In this document: positions 1 to 5,364 of the stretch, in pieces
Numbering within the stretch: the stretch's first letter is position 1
How the letters are laid out: each line of letters starts with the position of its first letter
Assembly: GCA_020028595.1 (NCBI GenBank)
Contig: JAIBHQ010000028.1
Coordinates: 1 to 9,287, forward strand
Direction of reading: 5' to 3'
Source of the DNA: Nitrospirota bacterium
GTDB lineage: Bacteria > Nitrospirota > Nitrospiria > Nitrospirales > Nitrospiraceae
DNA: 9,287 bases
Program-made: the position numbers and the translations under genes
Notes under the pieces: generated by a model
The model's input: the letters and a program-made list of their open reading frames with translations, nothing else
What the model was told of the DNA's origin: nothing
Database searches by the model: none

Positions 1-16
1 TCACACGCTTTCGTGT

Positions 17-92
17 TCCCCGGTAGCTCAGTTGGTAGAGCAGCCGGCTGTTAACCGGCTGGTCGCAGGTTCGAGTCCTGCCCGGGGAGCCA
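17..92 (+). tRNA. tRNA-Asn (anticodon GUU), CCA encoded
   Basis: The sequence folds as a complete 76-nt tRNA. The acceptor stem is 17-23 (TCCCCGG) paired with 82-88 (CCGGGGA), the discriminator is G89, and CCA is encoded at 90-92. The anticodon stem GCCGG/CCGGC (43-47/55-59) encloses the loop CTGTTAA, giving anticodon GTT at 50-52, which reads Asn codons AAC and AAU. The T-loop has the standard TTCGAGT. Only 16 bases lie upstream, so its promoter is outside the window. A strong hairpin terminator follows 5 nt after CCA. Confidence 0.97.
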
Positions 93-97
93 ATAAT

Positions 98-137
98 AAA
101 GGGCCGTCTTTCGTCTGAAAGACGGCCCTTTTATTTT
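98..137. terminator. Bidirectional intrinsic terminator between tRNA-Asn and the yjbQ-like gene
   Basis: A perfect 15-bp stem (98-112 with 117-131) closes on the tetraloop GTCT (113-116). On the plus strand it runs into TTTATTTTT (129-137), a good U-tract for ending the tRNA-Asn transcript. On the minus strand the stem ends in TTT followed by ATTATT, a weaker tract that could still stop the convergent yjbQ-like transcript, whose stop codon is about 13 nt before it. Confidence 0.9.
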
Positions 138-150
138 TCAGCTTCTCTGG

Positions 151-573
151 TTACTCACCGACGATTTGTAGAACCAGATCGCGCGTTCGAGAGCGGGTAT
201 CGAAGTCCACCACCACCACTTGCTGCCAGGATCCGAGGGTCAACTGACCGTCCGTAAAGGGAATGGTCTGGGAGACGCCTTGCATTTGCGCACGAAGATG
301 GCTGTGCGCGTTGTCCTCTCCGGGGTTGCGGGTGTTGTGCTGCCAGTTGGGGTCGGCCGGGACCAAACGGTCCCAAATCGTTTTCGTATCGGCACGGATG
401 CCGGGCTCATCCTCGATGATCAGCACCGACGCCGTCGTATGCTTGGCAAAGACCGTCACAATCCCGCTTTTGAGGCGGCTTTCCAAGAGCGCCTGCTGGA
501 CCTGCTTGGTGATATTTTCCACCTGCGTCCCGCCTTGCATCGTGATCCGAAGGGGAATACTTTTCACCGACAT
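151..573 (-). CDS. YjbQ/UPF0047 family protein
   Basis: This 140-aa protein has the usual length of the YjbQ (UPF0047) family. The family signatures are visible: HTTASV at residues 45-50, NAHSHL at 88-93 with two histidines (90 and 92) expected to bind a metal, GQLTLGSWQQ at 109-118, and a C-terminal VVVDFD strand. Family members are small trimeric cytosolic proteins. Some are annotated as secondary thiamine-phosphate synthases because E. coli YjbQ shows weak activity of that kind, but the physiological role is not settled. The ATG at 571-573 has a clear Shine-Dalgarno (GGGGAGGG, 7 nt upstream). The start lies inside the end of the upstream HD-domain gene (10-nt overlap), so the two are probably co-transcribed and translationally coupled. 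The bidirectional hairpin at 98-131 lies just downstream. Confidence 0.93.
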   Translation of the reverse strand: MSVKSIPLRITMQGGTQVENITKQVQQALLESRLKSGIVTVFAKHTTASVLIIEDEPGIRADTKTIWDRLVPADPNWQHNTRNPGEDNAHSHLRAQMQGVSQTIPFTDGQLTLGSWQQVVVVDFDTRSRTRDLVLQIVGE

Positions 574-1460
574 GCCGCTTCCCTCCCCAATTTTCTGATA
601 TAGGCCAGATCCTGCCGGGAAAGCGCCTGCCCCCTCGCCTCCGCCATAAGCGGGCTGAAGGCGCCCCCTGAAACCAATACTTTGATGGCCTTGATCACCC
701 GATCACTCACGATCCGCTCCGCTCGAAGTTGGCCCAGATAGGCAAAAGCTTCCTTGAGCTGTTCCCTGTTTCGCGTGTAATAATCCCTCCCTCGCCGCCG
801 ATTGTTATACGCTTCGAACTGTTCGCACGCGACAAGAATTTCGGCCAGCTGCCGGACCCACCGCGCTGCGCCGCGCAGTTTTTCAGGATAATAATAAAAC
901 AGCATCACGCGCCCCATCCAGGGCTTCCATTGCACGCCCAATCCGGTTAAGGTCGGCCTTATTTTTCGCAGTTGCCTTGTCAGCCGGCGGGCATATCCCA
1001 GGCGCATCTCCACCTGCTCTGTGGCCCAACCATCCATTTCGATTCCCGCCTGCTCCAACGGGGCCCGATAACGGCTCAGAAACGCCTCTGTCTCCCTGCC
1101 ATATGGGGTTGCGCGGTGGCGCGCTCTCCACTCCCGTGGTCTCGTCGGAATCCCGTGCTGCCTGGCCCAGGACCAGATTCTCCCAAAGAGCCGGCGATCC
1201 AGTCCGGACCGTCCCAGATCGTGAAGCAAGCAGGCGATTTGGTACTGTTTCACGCGGGCGGGCGGGTGGCCAAGATGAAGCGCGACAGCGGCACACATTC
1301 GGGCCGTACGGAGGGCATGAGGACAGTCATACCCGCGGATGATCCGATTGGGCCTGCGGGGGTCGGGATAGTCATAGAGACGGAGAAGGGAAGTGGCAAG
1401 TGAGCGAGAGACCAGGAGCGGAGCTGGATTTTTCAATGAGGGTTGCATGCCTGGATTCAC
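564..1460 (-). CDS. HD-domain protein, degenerate HD-GYP-like
   Basis: The protein is 298 aa from a GTG start, or 294 aa from the ATG at 1446-1448. An HD-superfamily metal site is visible: H48 in CPHALRTARM, then H80-D81 in LLHDLGRSG. Near the C terminus, CEQFEAY (212-218) followed by RRRGRDYY aligns by eye with the ADVFDAL...RPYR segment of HD-GYP proteins, with the Asp positions replaced by Glu (213, 216). No GYP motif is seen. HD proteins are metal-dependent phosphohydrolases acting on nucleotides or cyclic dinucleotides; the substrate here cannot be told and activity may be lost. The protein is rich in Arg and has no signal peptide or convincing membrane segment, so it is probably cytosolic. 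For the start, an AGGAAGG lies about 13 nt before the GTG, farther than usual, and the ATG has no good site, so the start is uncertain. The stop overlaps the yjbQ-like start by 10 nt. Confidence 0.8.
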   Translation of the reverse strand: MNPGMQPSLKNPAPLLVSRSLATSLLRLYDYPDPRRPNRIIRGYDCPHALRTARMCAAVALHLGHPPARVKQYQIACLLHDLGRSGLDRRLFGRIWSWARQHGIPTRPREWRARHRATPYGRETEAFLSRYRAPLEQAGIEMDGWATEQVEMRLGYARRLTRQLRKIRPTLTGLGVQWKPWMGRVMLFYYYPEKLRGAARWVRQLAEILVACEQFEAYNNRRRGRDYYTRNREQLKEAFAYLGQLRAERIVSDRVIKAIKVLVSGGAFSPLMAEARGQALSRQDLAYIRKLGREAACR

Positions 1461-1527
1461 TGGAAGTGTACTGCCTTCCTACTCCAACTCTTAAAATAAT
1501 TTAACACTTGAGGGTATTATCCGGCAG

Positions 1528-1557
1528 AGCCGGCGACTGGAATCGAACCGAGCGACC
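1528..1557 (-). repeat. Partial copy of the tRNA-Thr 3' end (att-like direct repeat)
   Basis: Positions 1528-1549 match 1711-1732 of the tRNA-Thr gene base for base (22 of 22). After one inserted G (1550), 1551-1557 match 1733-1739. The copy therefore holds the discriminator, the 3' acceptor strand, the T-arm and part of the variable region, in the same orientation as the intact tRNA, and homology stops before the anticodon arm. The terminal CCA is not copied. A tRNA 3' end repeated nearby is the usual trace of site-specific integration at a tRNA gene. No integrase lies in the roughly 180 bp between the copies, so this would be a relic. Confidence 0.7.
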
Positions 1558-1595
1558 GTCGTCGGTTCGGCCCTGAAGCTTGCCTCTCCGACTCC

Positions 1596-1620
1596 TACAA
1601 AGGGGGCCAGCCCCCTTGTA
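1596..1620. repeat. GC-rich hairpin 1 (GGGGG/CCCCC palindrome)
   Basis: TACAA, an extra A and GGGGG (1596-1606) pair with CCCCCTTGTA (1611-1620) around the loop CCAG, giving a 10-bp stem with one bulged A. It resembles the next hairpin at 1630-1651 (shared AAGGGGG/CCCCCTT core), which suggests a repeated palindromic element. Neither strand has a U-tract after it, so it is not a standard intrinsic terminator. Confidence 0.65.
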
Positions 1621-1629
1621 CGATTCCCA

Positions 1630-1651
1630 CGAAGGGGGCACACCCCCTTCG
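1630..1651. repeat. GC-rich hairpin 2 (perfect 9-bp palindrome)
   Basis: CGAAGGGGG (1630-1638) pairs perfectly with CCCCCTTCG (1643-1651) around the loop CACA. It is a second version of the 1596-1620 hairpin, separated from it by 9 nt. Its right edge is 7 nt from the inverted tRNA-like segment at 1659. The pair looks like a small REP-type palindromic repeat, but whether it recurs elsewhere in the genome cannot be seen from this window. Confidence 0.65.
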
Positions 1652-1658
1652 CATCCCC

Positions 1659-1673
1659 CAGGTCGCTGGTTCG
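1659..1673 (+). repeat. Inverted fragment of the tRNA-Thr T-arm
   Basis: The 15 bases at 1659-1673 equal the reverse complement of 1727-1741 of tRNA-Thr, so a piece of tRNA variable region and T-arm faces the intact gene. The next 19 bases are only loosely tRNA-like (about 11 of 19 by eye) but end in CTCCA at 1688-1692, as the tRNA itself does. This may be a decayed inverted copy of the tRNA 3' end. Confidence 0.5.
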
Positions 1674-1687
1674 TATCAAATCTGAGT

Positions 1688-1712
1688 CTCCAGGCTGCGT
1701 GGCAGCCTGGAG
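1688..1712 (-). terminator. Hairpin overlapping the tRNA-Thr 3' end; possible weak terminator
   Basis: CTCCAGGCTGC (1688-1698) and GCAGCCTGGAG (1702-1712) form a perfect 11-bp stem with a 3-nt loop. The arm nearer the gene contains the tRNA's last base of the acceptor stem, its discriminator and CCA (1708-1712), so in the precursor the tRNA tail can pair with the trailer. On the minus strand it is followed by ACTCAGATTTG, not a real U-tract. It may terminate weakly, affect 3' processing, or simply reflect tail-to-tail tRNA-end copies. Confidence 0.4.
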
Positions 1713-1783
1713 CCGGCGACTGGAATCGAACCAGCGACCTGCGGTTTACGAAACCGCTGCTCTGCCAACTGAGCTACGCCGGC
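1708..1783 (-). tRNA. tRNA-Thr (anticodon CGU), CCA encoded
   Basis: Read on the minus strand, this is a complete 76-nt tRNA. The acceptor stem GCCGGCG (1777-1783) pairs with CGCCGGC (1712-1718), followed by discriminator T and encoded CCA. The anticodon stem GCGGT/ACCGC holds the loop TTCGTAA, giving anticodon CGT, which reads the Thr codon ACG. The T-loop is TTCGATT. A promoter with a TTGACA box lies about 45-75 bp upstream. The 3' half is copied at 1528-1557 and inverted in part at 1659-1673, so this gene has probably been an integration target. Confidence 0.97.
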
Positions 1784-1828
1784 CACCATTCTCGTAAGGG
1801 AGCAACAAGGCGGGCCTGAATTGCGGGC

Positions 1829-1858
1829 ATCATACCCACGGAGCGCGACGGCTGTCAA
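1829..1858 (-). promoter_or_regulatory. Sigma70-type promoter for tRNA-Thr
   Basis: On the minus strand there is a consensus -35 box TTGACA (1858-1853), an 18-bp spacer and TATGAT (1834-1829) as -10, five of six bases to consensus. The expected start point is near 1821, leaving a leader of roughly 38 nt before the mature tRNA. The promoter begins about 20 bp after the stop codon of the upstream lipoprotein gene, so the tRNA need not depend on that transcript. Confidence 0.85.
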
Positions 1859-1878
1859 TCCGATCGCCGGGCTGCCGA

Positions 1879-2493
1879 TCACCGCCTTGCTGCCGCACGC
1901 TGCCCGGAATATTCTTGCAACTTAATCGAAGTCCCAAGCTCCGTTTTTAAGCCTTGCGCCAGGTATATTCCGGCGTCTTTGACGATCTCGGCCAGTCCGG
2001 AGATGTCGCAGCCCTGCCGAGTCGTCGTCACCTCTCTCTGCACATCCGTCCGCAGGCTCTTCGTATACAGCACGGTTCCCTTGGGATCGCGAAACACGAC
2101 GGTGCCTCCGAGATGCACCGTCGCGGGGTAACTGTGGTCGGCCCGCCGAGGGATGACCAACTCGATCTGCTTGAGGCCCAGGGACACGTCGAGCTCGCCA
2201 TCAGCCGCCTGCTGTGACTCCGTCCCCTCGATCCGCACCCGCTCAAACGCCATGCCGATTTCTCGCCTGAACACATGCGTCATCTGCTCTCCGGCAGAAA
2301 TCGTCTTCGGCTGCCGGCAGGCATCGTTGTACTCCAGTGTCACGCCGGTCACGCTGGGATCAAACCGCACGACGACCGTAAGCGGCAGCCAGTACCCTTC
2401 CGAGTCCCCCCCTTCTCTCCGGGGCGACCAATCACAGCCGGCCAGGCTGCCCGCAAGTATCGCCGTTAAACCAATCAATCCGAGTACTCTCAA
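1879..2493 (-). CDS. Putative lipoprotein of unknown function (TTG start)
   Basis: This 204-aa protein is not recognised. It starts with a short hydrophobic signal segment and the lipobox LAGC, with the lipidated Cys at residue 20, so it should be a membrane-anchored lipoprotein. Asp at +2 (C-D-W) would favour inner-membrane retention if the E. coli Lol rule applies. The rest is a mixed alpha/beta-looking soluble domain with two Cys (59 and 162) that could form a disulfide. The frame stays open to an ATG 27 codons upstream, but a TTG at 2491-2493 is preferred: AAGGAG sits 6 nt before it, and only this start puts the signal peptide at the N terminus. The gene is divergent from the ubiA-like gene, and tRNA-Thr lies downstream. 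A role in envelope assembly is possible but unsupported. Confidence 0.8.
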   Translation of the reverse strand: MRVLGLIGLTAILAGSLAGCDWSPRREGGDSEGYWLPLTVVVRFDPSVTGVTLEYNDACRQPKTISAGEQMTHVFRREIGMAFERVRIEGTESQQAADGELDVSLGLKQIELVIPRRADHSYPATVHLGGTVVFRDPKGTVLYTKSLRTDVQREVTTTRQGCDISGLAEIVKDAGIYLAQGLKTELGTSIKLQEYSGQRAAARR

Positions 2494-2499
2494 CGGGCT

Positions 2500-2505
2500 C
2501 TCCTT
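2500..2505 (-). promoter_or_regulatory. Ribosome binding site that fixes the TTG start of the lipoprotein
   Basis: AAGGAG on the minus strand is followed by 6 nt and then TTG (2493-2491). The upstream ATG option at 2574 would add a 27-residue N-terminal extension in front of the signal sequence and has no comparable site. Confidence 0.8.
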
Positions 2506-2554
2506 CGCACAGAGATATAGCTCGACGGCGCTCAAAATACAATACCAGGACTCG

Positions 2555-2583
2555 TTGACAGGCGTAGCCGCCATAGCTATGGT
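2555..2583 (+). promoter_or_regulatory. Sigma70-type promoter of the ubiA-like gene, possibly leaderless
   Basis: TTGACA (2555-2560), a 17-bp spacer and TATGGT (2578-2583) make a strong -35/-10 pair. Only 6 nt separate the -10 box from the ATG at 2590, so transcription would start at or next to the A of the start codon. No Shine-Dalgarno precedes that ATG, which fits a leaderless message. A perfect 12-bp palindrome CCATAGCTATGG (2571-2582) covers the spacer end and most of the -10 box, and could be an operator or a coincidence. Confidence 0.65.
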
Positions 2584-2589
2584 CGTGCC

Positions 2590-3465
2590 ATGCCTGTGGA
2601 ATCTTCGAACGCCCCTTCCCGGCTAAGACTGATCGCCGAGCTGATCAGGCTTCCCAATCAAACCGGTACGCTTCTACTCATGTTGCCGACGCTGTGGGCC
2701 CTGGTGCTGGCCTCGCAGGGCCATCCCGATCCAATCCTGCTCGTCGTGTTTGCCGCCGGCTCGTTCCTGATGCGCAGCGCCGGCGTTATTCTGAACGATG
2801 CCGCGGATCACCGGCTCGACCGCCAGGTGGAACGGACCAGAGCGCGCCCGCTGGCCAGCGGGCGACTGTCGATGGGAACAGCCCTCGCAGTCGTGCTGGT
2901 GCTTCTCGCCATCGCGGGCAGTCTTTTACTCCTGCTGGATCGGCTGGTCCTTCTGCTGAGCCCCATCGCCATACTGCTGGCCGCCATCTACCCCTTTGCC
3001 AAACGCATTCTGCCGCTCCCACAGGCTGTGCTGGGCATGGCCTTTGGGTGGGGCGTCGTCATGGCCTGGGCGGCGGCCCGCGGCAGTTTGGAGCCCCAGG
3101 CATGGCTTCTGTTTGGGAGTGTGATCGCCTGGGCCATTGCCTATGACACCATCTATGCCCTGCAGGACCGAACCGATGATCGGCGTATCGGCATCAGGTC
3201 TTCCACCATCCTGTTCGGACAATGGACATGGCTGGCGATCGCCACCAGCTTCGGCATGATGATTCTGTGCCTTGGAGTGGCGGGATGGCTGTCGGGGATC
3301 GGTCTGGTTTTCTACGGACTGCTCGCGGCAAGTTGCGGGTTTGTCAGCCAACAAATCAAGACATTACGCGGTCCAGTTCTTCCTTCTCTGGCTTTCTCCA
3401 TGTTTCGACAGCACGTATGGATCGGCTGGGCGATCCTAGTCGGCCTCTGGGCTGGATTTTTATAG
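2590..3465 (+). CDS. ubiA: UbiA-type 4-hydroxybenzoate polyprenyltransferase
   Basis: This 291-aa integral membrane protein has the usual length of UbiA. UbiA enzymes attach a polyprenyl chain to 4-hydroxybenzoate in ubiquinone synthesis; relatives act on other aromatic acceptors. Both Asp-rich motifs that bind Mg-diphosphate are visible: NDAADHRLD at residues 69-77 and YDTIYALQDRTDD at 185-197. Other family blocks are the N-terminal PNQTGTLLLMLPTLWAL, RTRARPLASGRLS (82-94), LPQAVLGMAFGW (143-154) and IGIRSSTILFGQ (200-211), all close to proteobacterial UbiA. About eight to nine hydrophobic helices follow. The ATG lacks a Shine-Dalgarno, and the promoter just upstream suggests a leaderless transcript. 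The gene converges on the cytochrome cluster with an 18-bp gap. In a menaquinone user it could instead serve futalosine-pathway quinone synthesis (MqnP-like), although the second motif reads more like true UbiA. Confidence 0.88.
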   Translation: MPVESSNAPSRLRLIAELIRLPNQTGTLLLMLPTLWALVLASQGHPDPILLVVFAAGSFLMRSAGVILNDAADHRLDRQVERTRARPLASGRLSMGTALAVVLVLLAIAGSLLLLLDRLVLLLSPIAILLAAIYPFAKRILPLPQAVLGMAFGWGVVMAWAAARGSLEPQAWLLFGSVIAWAIAYDTIYALQDRTDDRRIGIRSSTILFGQWTWLAIATSFGMMILCLGVAGWLSGIGLVFYGLLAASCGFVSQQIKTLRGPVLPSLAFSMFRQHVWIGWAILVGLWAGFL

Positions 3466-3483
3466 ACTGGACACGCCGGACAG

Positions 3484-4497
3484 CTAGTTGGCTGATTTTT
3501 CGATCGGCTTGTCCGGCTTCGGCGCCCGTAACGTGGCCAGATACATGGTCACGGCTTTGGCGTCATCGTCACTGAGGCCGAGATTCGGCATGCGCGTGTC
3601 CGGCTTCATCGACTGCGGGTACTTCACCCACCGGAAGACCCACGTGCCATTCAACCGGAATCCGGCCCTATCCAGCGCCGGACCGACCGCACCGCCCGCA
3701 TCACTCACCTGATGGCAGGCATTGCAGCCGTATTTGTTGGCATAGAGCTGCTTGCCCCGCTCGGCGAGCTTCGCAGCCTGGTCCGGCTTCATCGTCAGCT
3801 CGGGTCTCGCAACGGCGGCAAACTTGGGACGCTCCTTGAAATTCGTCAGCGCGGCCTGAGCGGCATCCAATGCTTTCTTGGCAGCCACGAAGGCATTCTG
3901 TTCCTTGGCATAGACCGATTCATCCACATCCTTGCCGGTCTTGTCCGCCTCATCATCCGCTTTCTTCTGCGCCGCGTCGAACGTCTGCTTGCTTTGATCG
4001 AAATTCTTTTGAGCGGAGAGCTTCCCGCCCTCCAGTTTCTTGATCTGCCCGGCGACATCAAACTCCGATTTCATCCCGTGCAACGTACGGACATAGGCCA
4101 CGATGGACCAGATCTCTTCCTCCGACAAGGTGTGCTTGAAGGTGGGCATGGTCGGGACGGCAAACTCGTCGTCGCCGATCTTATCCCCCTTCTCCGGAGT
4201 CGTGTCTTTCATGTCGCGTGAAATCGTGCTGAAAATTTCCTCATCCTTGAACGTGGACATCTCTGCTTTATTCGAAAGATCTTTGGGACGCGGGTCCGGC
4301 ATTTTCCCCCAGTTGTAGCCTTCGTTTTGCCGGCCATGCTCGCCGTGACAGTGCACGCAATAGTGGGTATAGAGTTTCTGGCCCTTCGCGACCTGCTCGC
4401 TTTGAAACAGCGTGCAGCCGGCGGCGCCGACAACGGCGCTGACCCCCGTCAGCACGGCCACAAGTGCGATTCTCCGTAGTCCCACGATGGTCCTCAT
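3484..4497 (-). CDS. Diheme cytochrome c, probable lipoprotein, with central coiled coil
   Basis: This 337-aa protein has two c-type heme sites, CVHCH (47-51) and CNACH (258-262). Likely Met sixth ligands are M117 (VPTMPTF) and M303 (TRMPNLGL), each before the usual terminal helix of a class I cytochrome c domain. The N terminus has a hydrophobic signal ending AAGC, with Cys28 a possible lipidation site, so it should face the periplasm. Between the two domains, about residues 150-222 are rich in Ala, Lys, Asp and Gln and look like a long helical or coiled-coil spacer, which is unusual. The frame is open 65 codons farther upstream, but the ATG at 4495-4497 is chosen because it sits at the signal peptide, overlaps the previous stop as ATGA, and has GAGGAAAGGG about 10 nt upstream. 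It is the last gene of the cluster and probably passes electrons between the periplasmic partners. Confidence 0.9.
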   Translation of the reverse strand: MRTIVGLRRIALVAVLTGVSAVVGAAGCTLFQSEQVAKGQKLYTHYCVHCHGEHGRQNEGYNWGKMPDPRPKDLSNKAEMSTFKDEEIFSTISRDMKDTTPEKGDKIGDDEFAVPTMPTFKHTLSEEEIWSIVAYVRTLHGMKSEFDVAGQIKKLEGGKLSAQKNFDQSKQTFDAAQKKADDEADKTGKDVDESVYAKEQNAFVAAKKALDAAQAALTNFKERPKFAAVARPELTMKPDQAAKLAERGKQLYANKYGCNACHQVSDAGGAVGPALDRAGFRLNGTWVFRWVKYPQSMKPDTRMPNLGLSDDDAKAVTMYLATLRAPKPDKPIEKSAN

Positions 4498-5324
4498 GCG
4501 GACGGCCCTTTCCTCAGCTTCCGAATGATGACAAATTCGAATCCTGCCGCCAACCCGATGGCCAGCAGCGCGTAGAAATAGCTTGTATAGTCCGGCTGCG
4601 GATCCACGCGGAAATACCACCAGGACGACACGGCCTTCTGGGATCCCTTTTCCTTCAAGTCTCCGCTGGCAGGATCCTTTTGCCCATCCCACACTGCAAA
4701 CGCGATATTGATGAATTCGCCGGGTTTGAATTGCGTGTCGTTGGCATCACCGGTCGTCACCGCACGGGAGAAGACCACCTTCCATTTGCCGTCCTGGTAG
4801 ACTCCCTTGCCCTTGAGATCCTGCTGATCCTGCACCTTGAGCGTCCCAAAACCCTTGGCGTTCATGTCGAGGGCCTTGGCGTCTTTGTTCTTCCAGAACC
4901 AGATATTGACGGGCCCGCCTTCGACTTGTCCCATCGGCTGACCATGCGCGAAATGCGCCTTCTTGTCCCCGACCATGAACTCGATGGCCGCGGCGTCATC
5001 CGGATCCTGCGTCGGGTCGTCATACTCCAGGAGAATCGCCACCTGTTTGCCGTCATGCAGGCCGCGGACCCTGACGTCCTTGACCGTCACTTCCTGAATC
5101 CGCGTCGGCCAATGGACTTGTGGAGACATCGGAAATTGAGATGCCGCCACCGAATTCCAGGCAGAGGCGGTCGGGTCATCCGCCGGCACGCTCGTGGTGA
5201 GCATGGCGCGGATCGACACGCTTTCCTGGGCCCACGCCGGACCGACTCCCCACAGGATCGCCGCCATGGCGGTGCCTGCCAGGATTCCCCATTTCCATTC
5301 CAGTCGCTGATTCGCAGCCTTCAT
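4494..5324 (-). CDS. Membrane-anchored heme b protein, ethylbenzene dehydrogenase gamma / NxrC-like
   Basis: This 276-aa protein resembles the heme-binding gamma subunits of type II DMSO-reductase-family enzymes (EB_dh domain; EbdC, NxrC). These bind one heme b through Met and Lys and move electrons between the enzyme and cytochromes. It has a signal peptide (residues 1-32, ending AWA before QES), a beta-rich domain with VRVRGLHDGKQVAILLEYDD at 84-103, GQPMGQVEGGPVNIWFWK at 128-145, and KAVSSWWYFRV at 230-240. M131 and K230 are my best guesses for the heme ligands. Unlike soluble gamma subunits it ends in a membrane helix (about 249-267) with a basic tail. The frame is open farther upstream; the ATG at 5322-5324 is preferred because GAAGGG lies 8 nt before it, while the ATG at 5330 is only 2 nt from that site. 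No molybdenum or iron-sulfur partner is present nearby. Confidence 0.82.
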   Translation of the reverse strand: MKAANQRLEWKWGILAGTAMAAILWGVGPAWAQESVSIRAMLTTSVPADDPTASAWNSVAASQFPMSPQVHWPTRIQEVTVKDVRVRGLHDGKQVAILLEYDDPTQDPDDAAAIEFMVGDKKAHFAHGQPMGQVEGGPVNIWFWKNKDAKALDMNAKGFGTLKVQDQQDLKGKGVYQDGKWKVVFSRAVTTGDANDTQFKPGEFINIAFAVWDGQKDPASGDLKEKGSQKAVSSWWYFRVDPQPDYTSYFYALLAIGLAAGFEFVIIRKLRKGPSA

Positions 5325-5364
5325 GCCCATGACCCTTCGTTTAAAATTCCCGTGAGGCCTGTGC

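Noticed and set aside
1491..1679. Minus-strand open frame of 62 codons between the HD gene and tRNA-Thr
   Set aside because: It covers hairpins and tRNA fragments, has no ribosome site, and its sequence is explained by those repeats.
1580..1819. Plus-strand open frame of 79 codons across tRNA-Thr
   Set aside because: Its translation (GDWNRTSDLRFTKPLLCQLSYAG) is the familiar false protein read from the antisense of a tRNA gene.
1676..1882. Minus-strand open frame of 68 codons
   Set aside because: It reads straight through tRNA-Thr (VAQLAEQRFRKPQVAGSIPVAGS), a common annotation artefact.
2494..2570. Minus-strand promoter for the lipoprotein (TTGTAT-17 bp-TATATC)
   Set aside because: The spacing fits, but only three and four bases match consensus, so it is not reliable from sequence alone.
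3463..3500. Possible terminator between the convergent ubiA-like and diheme cytochrome genes
   Set aside because: Only a 4-bp CAGC/GCTG stem before ATTTTT is present, too weak to call.
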